Shown here one piece after another: positions 30,408-38,233 of a stretch of 64,000 bases of DNA. A program made the position numbers and the translations under genes. Under the pieces are notes generated by a model. It had not been told where the DNA came from. It made no database searches and was given only the letters and a program-made list of their open reading frames with translations. This DNA is from Streptomyces albus subsp. albus (GTDB taxonomy: Bacteria; Actinomycetota; Actinomycetes; Streptomycetales; Streptomycetaceae). How positions within the stretch are numbered: position 1 is the stretch's first letter; the number at the start of each line of letters is the position of its first letter. The stretch covers positions 66,735 to 130,734 of the forward strand of contig NZ_JOID01000019.1 of NCBI RefSeq assembly GCF_000719865.1, given 5' to 3'.

Positions 30408-31205
30408 ATGTCCCCCACCGCCTCCGACGAGCGCATGCCCGCCCTCTACCTCAGCCACGGCGCTCCGCCCCTGGCCGACGACCCCGTCTGGCCCGGCGAA
30501 CTCGCCGCCTGGGCGGCCGGGCTGCCCCGCCCCCGCGCGATCCTGATGGTCTCCGCCCACTGGGAGGAAGCCCCGCTGGCCCTCGGTGCCACCGGGACCG
30601 TGCCCCTCGTGTACGACTTCTGGGGCTTTCCCGAGCACTACTACCGGGTCCGCTACGCCGCCCCCGGCGCCCCGGAGCTGGCCGAACGCGTCCGCAAGAC
30701 CCTGCGCACCGCCGGCACCCCGGTCCAGGACGTACCCGACCGGGGCCTCGACCACGGGGCCTATGTGCCGCTCGCCGAGATGTACCCGGACGCCGACATC
30801 CCCGTCCTCCAGATCTCCCTCCCCACCCTCGCCCCGGAGCGGCTGCTGCGAATCGGCCGCAAGCTCGCGCCCCTGCGCGACGAGGGAGTGCTGATCGTCG
30901 GCAGCGGCTTCTTCACCCACAACCTGGCGGCGCTGCGCCATGCGGGCGGCGGGGTGCCGGGCTGGTCGGCCGAGTTCGACGACTGGGGGCAGCGGGCGCT
31001 GGCCGACGGCGACGTCGACGCGCTGCTCGACTTCCGGCACGCCTCCCCGGCCGGTGAACTCGCCCACCCGCGCACGGAGCACTTCGCGCCGCTCTTCGTC
31101 ACCCTCGGGGCGGCCGAGGCCGCCGGGGACCTCGGCAGCGGGCGGAGCGTGATCGACGGCTTCTGGATGGGTCTGGCAAAGCGCTCGGTGCAGTTCGGCG
31201 GCTGA
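30408..31205 (+). CDS. Class III extradiol ring-cleavage dioxygenase (DODA-type)
   Basis: 265 residues. The LigB-type fold is indicated by MPALYLSHGAPPLADD (metal-ligand His), ILMVSAHWEE, VPLVYDFWGFPEHYY, DRGLDHGAYVPLAEMYP and VGSGFFTHNL (His). Family members use non-haem iron or zinc to open catechol rings; the best-known plant relatives cleave L-DOPA, and the bacterial YgiD type is zinc-dependent. The true substrate here is unknown. GGGAG precedes the ATG at 30408; the internal ATG at 30435 is an alternative. Divergent MarR control suggests induction by an aromatic compound. Confidence 0.88.
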   Translation: MSPTASDERMPALYLSHGAPPLADDPVWPGELAAWAAGLPRPRAILMVSAHWEEAPLALGATGTVPLVYDFWGFPEHYYRVRYAAPGAPELAERVRKTLRTAGTPVQDVPDRGLDHGAYVPLAEMYPDADIPVLQISLPTLAPERLLRIGRKLAPLRDEGVLIVGSGFFTHNLAALRHAGGGVPGWSAEFDDWGQRALADGDVDALLDFRHASPAGELAHPRTEHFAPLFVTLGAAEAAGDLGSGRSVIDGFWMGLAKRSVQFGG

Positions 31206-31305
31206 ACCCACGGGGACCGGGACTGAGCCTCGGGACCCGCGGCGGACGCCGGCGAGCCGGGGTGCGGCCGCGGGCCGACGGGCCGGGCAGGCCGGGGACC
31301 GGTCC

Positions 31306-31854
31306 CTACCCCGCCTCCCCGGACCCGAGCCGCCGCTCGAACCACGCGACGTCCCAGTACCGGCCGAACTTCCGGCCCGCTTCATGGAACGTGCCGACCC
31401 GGTCGAAGCCGAAACGCTCGTGCAGTCGCACCGAGGCGGCGTTGGGCAGGGCGACCCCCGCGTAGGCGCGGCGGAGGTCCTGGCCGTCCAGGATGCGGAA
31501 GAGCTCGGTGTAGAGGCGGGTTCCGACGCCCCGGCCGCCGGCGTCCGGCGCGCAGTAGACGGTCACCTCGGTGGAGGTGGCGTAGGCCGGCTTCGGGCGG
31601 AACGGGCTGCTGGTGGCGTAGCCGAGGATCCGGCCCCCGGCGCTCCCGGGTGGTGTCTCCACGGCAACCAAAAGGCGGTGCGGACCGTCCTGTGGGTGGG
31701 AGAGCAGCCACGGGCGGCGCTGTTCGGCCGTGAAGGGCTCGGTGTCGAACGTGATGGGTGTCTCACGCACATAGTGGTTGTAGAGGTCCGTCAGCTGCTG
31801 GAGGTCCTGCTCCCCACCCGGTCTGACCTGCACTTCTGTACGCCGACTCGCCAT
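31306..31854 (-). CDS. GNAT-family N-acetyltransferase (phosphinothricin acetyltransferase-like)
   Basis: 182 residues from ATG 31854 (TGGGGGAAC upstream); a longer frame to 31914 overlaps the promoter of the divergent sigma factor gene. Sequence features: YNHYVRETPITFDTEPFTAE, then EVTVYCAPDAGGRGVGTRLY, which holds the acetyl-CoA pyrophosphate loop (R/Q-x-x-G-x-G/A variant GGRGVG), then NAASVRLHERFGFDRVGTFH. This order is typical of PAT/YncA-like enzymes that acetylate small amines or amino-acid analogues. The substrate cannot be assigned. Confidence 0.88.
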   Translation of the reverse strand: MASRRTEVQVRPGGEQDLQQLTDLYNHYVRETPITFDTEPFTAEQRRPWLLSHPQDGPHRLLVAVETPPGSAGGRILGYATSSPFRPKPAYATSTEVTVYCAPDAGGRGVGTRLYTELFRILDGQDLRRAYAGVALPNAASVRLHERFGFDRVGTFHEAGRKFGRYWDVAWFERRLGSGEAG

Positions 31855-31914
31855 TGTTCCCCCATATGTGGCCGGACAGGGTACTGCATGATCGGGAAAA
31901 CCGGTGGTCGGCAT

Positions 31915-31941
31915 GGGAATTCTGTCCGGATTGCAGTCGTT
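31915..31941 (+). promoter_or_regulatory. Sigma-R-type ECF promoter upstream of hrdD
   Basis: GGGAAT (31915-31920), an 18-base spacer, then GTT (31939-31941) matches the sigma-R consensus GGAAT-N18-GTT. Transcription would start roughly 70 bases before the hrdD ATG. hrdD of S. coelicolor is a known sigma-R target, which supports the call. Confidence 0.7.
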
Positions 31942-32017
31942 GTTTCCATCGGAACGGGCACCCGGTTGGGTGTACCGCCGCCACAGACCGCGACCTACTC
32001 ATCGTAAGGGAGCACGC

Positions 32018-33043
32018 ATGGCAACCCGTGCCGTCGCCCGTCGTCAGCCCACCGCCTCCGGTGTGGATGACCGGGCCAGCAGTGTTCGCGCCGTAGGCGA
32101 GATCGCCGATCGCGACCTGGTCGGCATGTACCTCGACGAGATCGCGCGCACGCCCCTGCTCGACGCCGCCAAGGAGGTCGAGCTGTCCCAGGCCATCGAG
32201 GCGGGCGTCTACGCCCGGCAGATCCTCGACGGAGACGTCGGCGCGGACAGCGGGGCCGCCCGGCCCGAGGCCAACGCCGCCGGGGCGAGCCGCGAAGAGC
32301 TGGAGGCGATCGCCGCCGAGGGCGAGCGCGCCAAGGACGTCTTCATCCGCTCCAACCTCCGGCTCGTCGTCGCCGTGGCGCGCCGCTACCCGCGCAGCGG
32401 GCTCCCCCTGCTCGACCTCATCCAGGAGGGCAACGCCGGCCTGGTGCGCGCGGTCGAGAAGTTCGACTACACCAAGGGCTTCAAGTTCTCCACGTATGCC
32501 ACGTGGTGGATCCGTCAGGCCATCACCCGCTCCATCGCGGACCAGTCCCGGACCATCCGGCTGCCGGTCCACCTGGTCGAGGAGCTGGGACGCATCCGGC
32601 GCGTGCAGCGGGAGTTCAACCGCGAGCACGGCCGCGAGCCGGACCACTCCGAGATCGCCAAGGAGCTGGGCGCCAAGACCGAGCGGATCACGGACGTGCT
32701 CGACTGGGCCCGTGACCCCGTCAGCCTCAACATGTCCGTGGACGACGAGGGCGAGACCCAGTTCGGCGACCTGCTGGAGGACACCTCCGCCGCCTCGCCC
32801 GAGCAGTCCGTGATGATCATGCTCCGCCGTGAGGAGCTGGACGACCTCATCGGCAAGCTCGACGACCGCACCGCGTCGATCATCAAGATGCGGTACGGCA
32901 TCGACGACGGCAAGGAGCGCACGCTCACGGAGGTCGGCAAGCAGCACGGCCTCACCCGCGAGCGGATCCGGCAGATCGAGAAGCACGCCCTGCTGGAACT
33001 CAAGAAGATGGCCCGCGACACGGGCTTCGACGCGGCGGCCTGA
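32018..33043 (+). CDS. hrdD: RNA polymerase principal-like sigma factor, HrdD type
   Basis: 341 residues from ATG 32018 with TAAGGGAG upstream. Region 1.2 is DLVGMYLDEIARTPLLD; region 2 shows NLRLVVAVARRYPRSGLPLL, LIQEGNAGLVRAVEKFDY, FKFSTYATWWIRQAITRSI; region 3 is VHLVEELGRIRRVQREF; region 4 is RERIRQIEKHALLELKKM. It lacks the long acidic N-terminus of the essential HrdB, and the N-terminal MATRAVARRQ matches my memory of HrdD rather than HrdA or HrdC. HrdD is a dispensable group 2 sigma factor; its upstream promoter here is of the sigma-R (thiol-stress) kind. Confidence 0.85.
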   Translation: MATRAVARRQPTASGVDDRASSVRAVGEIADRDLVGMYLDEIARTPLLDAAKEVELSQAIEAGVYARQILDGDVGADSGAARPEANAAGASREELEAIAAEGERAKDVFIRSNLRLVVAVARRYPRSGLPLLDLIQEGNAGLVRAVEKFDYTKGFKFSTYATWWIRQAITRSIADQSRTIRLPVHLVEELGRIRRVQREFNREHGREPDHSEIAKELGAKTERITDVLDWARDPVSLNMSVDDEGETQFGDLLEDTSAASPEQSVMIMLRREELDDLIGKLDDRTASIIKMRYGIDDGKERTLTEVGKQHGLTRERIRQIEKHALLELKKMARDTGFDAAA

Positions 33044-33184
33044 CGGCCGCCCCGGCGGCGGGAACGGCCCGCTCCGCCGCCTCACCGCGCAGAGCCCCGG
33101 CGCCCCCCGGCGACCGGGGCTCTGCGCGCGCCGCCACCGGAGAGCACGGAGAACGGGAGACCGGCGGAGCCGTACTCTGGACAA

Positions 33185-33388
33185 ATGAGCACCCCCGCCG
33201 CACCAGGCCCCGGCCCCGCATCCCGCCCCGCGCGCCGCGATCCGGCCGACTCCCTCGTCTTCGACGATCCGCTCGCGCAGCCGTCCGCCGACGACACCGA
33301 CAGCGGCTGGGGTGAGCGGCCGGCGAGCGGTGACAGCGCCGCCGACCTCGCCCGGTTCCTGGACGAGAAGCCGCCGCACCACATCTGA
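33185..33388 (+). CDS. Small conserved hypothetical protein (67 aa)
   Basis: 67 residues, Pro/Ala/Asp-rich and probably disordered, with a defined central motif ADSLVFDDPLAQPSADDTDS and C-terminal LARFLDEKPPHHI. The block structure and G/C-ending codons suggest a real protein conserved among streptomycetes. It starts 141 bases after hrdD in the same direction. No function can be assigned. Confidence 0.6.
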   Translation: MSTPAAPGPGPASRPARRDPADSLVFDDPLAQPSADDTDSGWGERPASGDSAADLARFLDEKPPHHI

Positions 33389-33453
33389 GCCCGCCGCCCT
33401 CGCCCCCGCCGGAGCCGCCCTTCCGGACGCGCTGCCGCGCCCGTGAACGCCGG

Positions 33454-33939
33454 CTACTTCGGGCTGGGAACCCGGGAAGCGGAGCCGCCCCGCTGGGCGA
33501 TCAGCTCGTCGCGGATCTCCCGCAGCAGCACGATCTCGGCGGCCTCCGCCTGGGCCTGCTTCTCCTCCACCTGCTTCTGCCGGGCCGCTTTGCGGGCGAG
33601 GAATCTCGCCATCGGCAGCACCATGAGGAAGTACACGACCGTCGCGGTGATCAGGAAACTCAGCGTGGCGCTGAGCACGGTCCCCCACATGATCGGAATG
33701 CCCGTGACGACCTCGCCTGCCTGATCGGTCTTGCAGGGACCGTCGAGGCAGGAGCGGTACCGGTCCAGATCCTTGGTGCCGAAGGCGCCCACCACGGGGT
33801 TGATGAGTCCCTTCACCACCGAGTTGACCACGTTGGTGAACGCGGTGCCGATGACGACCGCGACCGCGAGGTCGATGACGTTCCCCCGCATCAGGAAGGC
33901 CTTGAAGCCCTCCCACACACTCTGCTTGTCCTCGTTCAC
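33454..33939 (-). CDS. mscL: Large-conductance mechanosensitive channel MscL
   Basis: 161 residues. The N-terminal amphipathic helix and first span are canonical (WEGFKAFLMRGNVIDLAVAV, then IGTAFTNVVNSVVKGLINPV); a periplasmic loop with two Cys (SCLDGPCKTD) precedes the second span (LSATLSFLITATVVYFLMVL), and the C-terminal cytoplasmic helix bundle (VEEKQAQAEAAEIVLLREIR) is longer than in E. coli. The channel opens at high membrane tension to release solutes on osmotic downshock. GGGAAAG precedes the ATG. Confidence 0.95.
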   Translation of the reverse strand: MNEDKQSVWEGFKAFLMRGNVIDLAVAVVIGTAFTNVVNSVVKGLINPVVGAFGTKDLDRYRSCLDGPCKTDQAGEVVTGIPIMWGTVLSATLSFLITATVVYFLMVLPMARFLARKAARQKQVEEKQAQAEAAEIVLLREIRDELIAQRGGSASRVPSPK

Positions 33940-34035
33940 GGACCGTCTTTCCCTTCGGTGGATCGGAACTCGGTGTTCCGAAGTGACGCGACGGCAATGG
34001 TGGACGGAGGGGGCACACCCTGTCCAACGGGGGCT

Positions 34036-34569
34036 TCATCGCTCGGCGAGCGTGCCGAGGGCGGGTACCGCGAGCGCCACCGCTGCCAGCGCCATGGCGG
34101 CCGGCCAGCCGCGCCGTACGTCGCTCCGTGTCCACCAGCGGCCGCCACCGAGCCGTAGTGGCCCGAATTGCGGCACATGCCTCGGCGGCGGAACCGGCTG
34201 CGGTGGCCCGACGGGCACCGTGCCGCTCCACTCCCGTCCGGCGCCGCCCCGTCCGGCTTCGCTCCACTCCCGTCCGGCGCGGCCCCACTCCGGTCCGCCC
34301 CCGTTTCCGTACCGTCCGTGCCCCTCCCCGTGTTCCTGCCCGCGCCCGGAAAGCGGCGGCCCGGCCCGGTGGTGCGGCCCCGGTCGCGGGGGCAGCGGCC
34401 CGGTGCGTTCGGTGTACCTGCGCTCCCCGGCCCCGGGCGGCGCGATGGTCTGCCCGGGGGCGGAGGCGCGCCGATACAGGGGGCGGTCATCGGGCAGGGA
34501 TCGATCACCGGGCAGCGGAAGAACGCCGGACAGGGCGAGGTGCTCGGGCGTGCCGGTGTACTCGGACAT
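34036..34569 (-). CDS. Hypothetical protein with C-terminal membrane anchor (177 aa)
   Basis: From ATG 34569 (MSEYTGTPEHLALSGVLPLP). The middle ~110 residues are Pro/Gly/Arg-rich and low-complexity; the C-terminus has one hydrophobic span (GWPAAMALAAVALAVPALG) after a basic WTRSDVRRG, suggesting a tail-anchored protein with the long N-terminal part in the cytoplasm. A competing frame on the same strand (33936-34508) lacks such organisation. Codon third positions fit Streptomyces. It reads toward mscL with a 96-bp gap. No known family recognised. Confidence 0.55.
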   Translation of the reverse strand: MSEYTGTPEHLALSGVLPLPGDRSLPDDRPLYRRASAPGQTIAPPGAGERRYTERTGPLPPRPGPHHRAGPPLSGRGQEHGEGHGRYGNGGGPEWGRAGREWSEAGRGGAGREWSGTVPVGPPQPVPPPRHVPQFGPLRLGGGRWWTRSDVRRGWPAAMALAAVALAVPALGTLAER

Positions 34570-34649
34570 GAGGGTCACCACCTGGGCGAAGAGGGCCGGA
34601 TCTCGGTTCCGCCCTCACGATGCCCTCGTTTCCCGCACGCCGCCGGAGC

Positions 34650-34678
34650 TTGTGGACAACCGACGGGTTGTGGACAAC
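34650..34678. repeat. Two DnaA boxes in direct repeat
   Basis: TTGTGGACAAC occurs at 34650-34660 and 34668-34678, an 18-bp period. Each contains TGTGGACAA, the reverse complement of the Streptomyces DnaA-box consensus TTGTCCACA, exactly. The 297-bp gap between the membrane-anchored protein gene and the MTA phosphorylase gene shows no coding potential otherwise. Confidence 0.75.
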
Positions 34679-34866
34679 TCGCTCACCCACAGGGGCCACA
34701 TGGGTCGCGGAGACACAGCCCCGCCGATGACGCCGGACCGCCCGGCCCCGGCCCCCGCACCCGGCTCATGCCCGGGTACTCCGCCCCGGGCGCTCCAGTC
34801 CGGCACTCCGACCCGGGCGCCGTCCCCCCGGAGCGAAGCGCCCGGCACCCCGCCAGCCGCGCCCCG

Positions 34867-35736
34867 TCAGGGCAGCTTGATCCCCGTGTCCAGGCCCTGC
34901 AGCGCCGTCGTGCACAGGCAGTCCCGCGCACCGGTCTCCGGCAGGGCCTCGACGGCGTCGAAGATCAGCGGCCGAAGCCGCCCGATGTTCTCGGCGAACA
35001 CCTTCATGACCTCCGTGTGGGAGACGCCCTCGCCCGTCTCGGCGCCCGCGTCCAGGTCGGTGACCAGTGCGATCGAGGTGTAGCAGAGGCCCAGTTCACG
35101 GGCGAGTACGGCCTCCGGGTGACCGGTCATGCCGACCACGGACCAGCCCTGCGCCGCGTGCCAGCGCGACTCGGCGCGCGTGGAGAAGCGGGGCCCTTCG
35201 ACGACCACGAGCGTCCCGCCGTCGACGGGCTCCCAGTGGCGCCCGCGCGCCGCCGCCAGGGCCGCCTGCCGCCCGGCCGGGCAGTAGGGGTCGGCGAAGG
35301 TGACGTGCACGACGTTGGGCACCGAGCCGTCCGGCAGGGGCTCGCCGTCGAAGTACGTCTGGATCCGGGACTTCGTCCGGTCCACGACCTGGTCCGGTAC
35401 GAGGAGTGTGCCGGGGCCGTACTCCTCGCGCAGTCCGCCCACCGCGCACGGTGCGAGCACCTGGCGGACACCGGCCGCGCGCAGGGCCCAGAGGTTCGCC
35501 CGGTAGTTGATGCGGTGCGGCGGCAGATGGTGCTTGCGGCCGTGCCGGGGGAGGAACGCCACGCTCCGGCCGGCTATCTCGCCGAGGAACAGGGAGTCGC
35601 TCGGGGCGCCGTAGGGGGTGTCGACGGTGATCTCGGTCACGTCGTCGAGGAGGGAGTAGAACCCCGACCCGCCGATGACCCCGATCTCCGCCAGAGGGCC
35701 CGTGCTGTTCGCGTGTGTGCTGCTGGTCTCCGCCAT
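34867..35736 (-). CDS. mtnP: S-methyl-5'-thioadenosine phosphorylase (MTAP/PNP family)
   Basis: 289 residues from ATG 35736. Signature stretches: IGVIGGSGFYSLLDDVTEIT, PYGAPSDSLFLGEIAGRSV, FLPRHGRKHHLPPHRINYRA (phosphate-binding His/Arg), VLAPCAVGGLREEYGPGTLL, VEGPRFSTRAESRWHAAQGW, VGMTGHPEAVLARELGLCYT. The enzyme splits methylthioadenosine with phosphate into adenine and methylthioribose-1-phosphate in methionine salvage. GMTGHPE and the Thr/Ser pattern are closer to MTAP than to PNP, but specificity for other purine nucleosides is possible. The longer in-frame extension to 35808 lacks conservation. Confidence 0.9.
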   Translation of the reverse strand: MAETSSTHANSTGPLAEIGVIGGSGFYSLLDDVTEITVDTPYGAPSDSLFLGEIAGRSVAFLPRHGRKHHLPPHRINYRANLWALRAAGVRQVLAPCAVGGLREEYGPGTLLVPDQVVDRTKSRIQTYFDGEPLPDGSVPNVVHVTFADPYCPAGRQAALAAARGRHWEPVDGGTLVVVEGPRFSTRAESRWHAAQGWSVVGMTGHPEAVLARELGLCYTSIALVTDLDAGAETGEGVSHTEVMKVFAENIGRLRPLIFDAVEALPETGARDCLCTTALQGLDTGIKLP

Positions 35737-35873
35737 GCCCGTTACCTTACGGGCGCACGGCAACGCCGGTCCGCCGTCCTCCGGGAAGGAACGGTGACCG
35801 GCGTGCACGCGAACGCGAAACGGCAGGTGCCAGGCGGGCGGCAGGCCAACGCCGAGCGGGCGTCAGGCCGGCC

Positions 35874-36221
35874 TCAGGCGGCCGACGAGCCGGCCGAGCC
35901 CCCGGACGACGAGGCCGTCGAGGAGGACGCCGAACCGGAGGACGAGCCGGAGCCGGAACCCGAGCCCGAACCGGATCCCGCGGACGACGAGCCGCTGTCG
36001 CTCTTCGCCTTCGGCGACGAGGAGGCGCTGCTGGACGACGAGGCGCCCCGGCTGTCGGTCCGGTAGAAGCCGGAGCCCTTGAAGACGACACCGACCGCGG
36101 AGAACACCTTGCGCAGGCGCCCCTCGCACGCGGGGCACTCGGTGAGCGCCTCGTCGGTGAACTTCTGCACCGCTTCGAGGCCCTCGCCGCATTCGGTGCA
36201 CTGGTACTGGTAGGTCGGCAC
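35874..36221 (-). CDS. ruc: FmdB-family zinc-ribbon protein, Ruc (Rv0991c)-like redox-regulated chaperone
   Basis: 115 residues. Residues 1-60 hold the zinc ribbon with two CxxC pairs (YQCTECGE; LTECPACEGRL) and the conserved VFSAVGVVFKGSGFYRTDSR. The last ~55 residues are almost only Ser, Gly and Ala. This matches M. tuberculosis Ruc (Rv0991c) in ribbon sequence, VVFKGSGFYRTDSR and Ser-rich disordered tail; Ruc is reported to be a chaperone activated by oxidation of its zinc cysteines and controlled by HrcA. A CIRCE element just upstream supports the same control here. GGAGGAGC precedes the ATG. That the protein acts as a chaperone in this organism is inferred. Confidence 0.88.
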   Translation of the reverse strand: MPTYQYQCTECGEGLEAVQKFTDEALTECPACEGRLRKVFSAVGVVFKGSGFYRTDSRGASSSSSASSSPKAKSDSGSSSAGSGSGSGSGSGSSSGSASSSTASSSGGSAGSSAA

Positions 36222-36230
36222 TTGCTCCTC

Positions 36231-36257
36231 CTGGCACTCTCACTCATTGAGTGCTAA
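36231..36257 (-). promoter_or_regulatory. CIRCE element (HrcA operator) upstream of the FmdB/Ruc gene
   Basis: Read on the minus strand: TTAGCACTC, nine bases, GAGTGCCAG. It matches the CIRCE consensus TTAGCACTC-N9-GAGTGCTAA in 16 of 18 positions with the exact spacing. It ends nine bases before the start codon of the gene at 36221, overlapping the leader. Confidence 0.88.
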
Positions 36258-36287
36258 CGACGCTCCATAGTGCAGCATTCCGTGGTC

Positions 36288-37730
36288 TCAGTCCACTGCG
36301 GCCGCCCGACGGTGATCCACCCCACGTGCCACCGCCCGCCCCGGCAGGGCCGGTTCGAGCCGGGACCGCAGCGCCACCGCCACCAGCAGGGCGAGCCCCG
36401 TCCCGGCCAGCGGCACGGTGAATCCGGCGTGCGCGCCGAAGCCGTCGGCCAGCCGTCCGGAGGCCGTGACCGCCAGGGCCTGCCCCAGCGCCACCGCCCC
36501 GGTCAGCCAGGTGAACGCCTCCGTCCGCACGGTCGCCGGAACGAGCGACTCCACCAGGGTGTATCCGGTGACCAGGGCCGGGGCGATGCACAGCCCGACC
36601 AGCAGTCCGAGCGCGCCGACGGCGGCGGCCGAGTCCACCGCCCACAGCGGCGACGTCGCCAGGGCGAGCGCCGTGTACGCGATGAGGAGCCGCCGGTGCG
36701 GCGGCCGCCGCCAGGCGACGGCACCGGAGACGGCGCCCGCCAGCATGTTGCCGCCCGCGAAGACCCCGTAGAGCGCCCCGTTGAGGCCCGGGTGGCCGAT
36801 CTCCTCGGTGAAGGCCGTGAGCGAGACCTGCATTCCCCCGAACACGGATCCGATCCCGAGGAACAGCACCGCCAGCACCCGCACGCCCGGCACCGACAGC
36901 GCGGACGCGGGACGCTCCCCGCGCCGTCCCGCGCGGACCGCCGGTCCGGAAGCCGCGCCGGCCGCCTCTGCCGCCGTCCCCGTCCCCGCTCCCGCGCCGG
37001 GCTGTCCGGCGGCCCGTCGTACGGACGGCTGCGTGTGCCGCTGCGCCGCGAAGAGCAGGCCGCCGAGGAATGTCAGGGCGCCCTCGGCGACCAGCCCCGC
37101 CGCCGGGTGGACACCGATGCACAGGGCTGTCGCCAGCACCGGGCCGATGACGAAGGTCAGTTCGTCCGTCACGGATTCGAACGCGGCAGCCGTCGACAGC
37201 AGCGGCGACGGTCCCCCGCGTCCGCCGCCGTGCCCGCCACCAGAGCCGCCGTCCGCGGCGTTCGGAGCGTCCCGGGCCGGGCCGTCCGCGTCACCGCTCA
37301 GCAGGGCGGCCCAGCGCGCCCGCACCATCGGCCCCACCTGCGGCACCGAGGCGCCCGCCGGGACGGCGGCCGCGAACAGCGCCCACAGGGGCGCCGCCAG
37401 CAGCGCCAGAGCCGTCAGCAGGGCCACCGCGGCGGTGTGGACCAGCACGCCCGGGACGAGCACCGCGGCCTGTCCCCAGCGGTCGGCGAGCCGGCCGCTC
37501 TGCGGCGCGAACAGCGCCATGGAGACACCGGTGGCCGCCGCTACCGCTCCCGCCGTGCCGTACGAGCCGGTGGTGTGCTCCACCAGCAAGACGATGCTCA
37601 GCGTGAGCATCGCGAACGGCTGCCGGGCCGCGAAGCCGGGGAGCAGGAACGTCCATGCGCCGGGAGTGCGCAGCAGCGAGCCGTAACCGGGACGGCGCCC
37701 GCCGGAACTCTTGGTGACCGTGGCTGCCAC
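36288..37730 (-). CDS. MFS transporter (12-span, unknown substrate)
   Basis: 480 residues from GTG 37730 with AAAGG upstream. About twelve hydrophobic spans: AWTFLLPGFAARQPFAMLTL, ATGVSMALFAPQSGRLADRW (motif A-like), VHTAAVALLTALALLAAPLW, AAAFESVTDELTFVIGPVLA, VRVLAVLFLGIGSVFGGMQV, YGVFAGGNMLAGAVSGAVAW, VTASGRLADGFGAHAGFTV. A Gly/Ala-rich loop of ~40 residues lies between spans 6 and 7 and another Gly/Asp-rich insert near residue 160. The layout is of drug- or sugar-efflux-like MFS proteins. The open frame beyond 37730 is not conserved. Confidence 0.85.
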   Translation of the reverse strand: MAATVTKSSGGRRPGYGSLLRTPGAWTFLLPGFAARQPFAMLTLSIVLLVEHTTGSYGTAGAVAAATGVSMALFAPQSGRLADRWGQAAVLVPGVLVHTAAVALLTALALLAAPLWALFAAAVPAGASVPQVGPMVRARWAALLSGDADGPARDAPNAADGGSGGGHGGGRGGPSPLLSTAAAFESVTDELTFVIGPVLATALCIGVHPAAGLVAEGALTFLGGLLFAAQRHTQPSVRRAAGQPGAGAGTGTAAEAAGAASGPAVRAGRRGERPASALSVPGVRVLAVLFLGIGSVFGGMQVSLTAFTEEIGHPGLNGALYGVFAGGNMLAGAVSGAVAWRRPPHRRLLIAYTALALATSPLWAVDSAAAVGALGLLVGLCIAPALVTGYTLVESLVPATVRTEAFTWLTGAVALGQALAVTASGRLADGFGAHAGFTVPLAGTGLALLVAVALRSRLEPALPGRAVARGVDHRRAAAVD

Positions 37731-38233
37731 GGCCGTACCTTTCTGCCGCCTGGTAGCGCATCCGCGGCGCGTGGCCGCCGGGTGCGCCGAGAGCTGTCCT
37801 CTTGCGCCGAACCGGGGTAGATACCGGGTCCGCATCCCAGGAGGACGGGATGTCAGGGGACCGAGGCCGCCGTACGGTCGCGCCAGCTCTGCGTCAGGCA
37901 GGGTGGTGTGTCGGTTGCCCGGCCATCGTACAAGGCGGCCGCCTGGCGCGCCGGACGCCAGTACGAGCGCGGGGGCCGGGGCGAGGGCCGGGACGCGGGC
38001 GGGCGCTGCCACTGTGGACCGGGAGCCCGTCTTCGGCCCAGCCCGCCGATCCGCCCGCCAGTCACCGCGGCGAGCGGGGGCCCGCGCCGAGACCGGCACC
38101 GGGCGCAGCGCCGCGCGCGGGACCGAACGCCAATGCGAGCACAGCACCGGCCGCGCACCGGGCCCGGCCGCCACCCGCCCCCGCGGCGGGCGCCGCCCTC
38201 GCGCCCCGCCGCCCCCGTACGCCGCCCCCGCCG
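37731..38233. other. 503-bp gap between the MFS gene and the antiporter gene
   Basis: No supported gene. Frames on either strand are Arg/Pro/Ala-rich shadows without conserved blocks. The right part would hold the 3' end of the antiporter transcript and the left part the MFS promoter. Palindromic words such as GGCGGCCGCC occur but no clear terminator was found. Confidence 0.4.

Noticed and set aside
33936..34508. 190-aa minus frame next to mscL
   Set aside because: Overlaps the 177-aa membrane-anchored frame, which has a more organised sequence; both are weakly supported and only the better one was kept.
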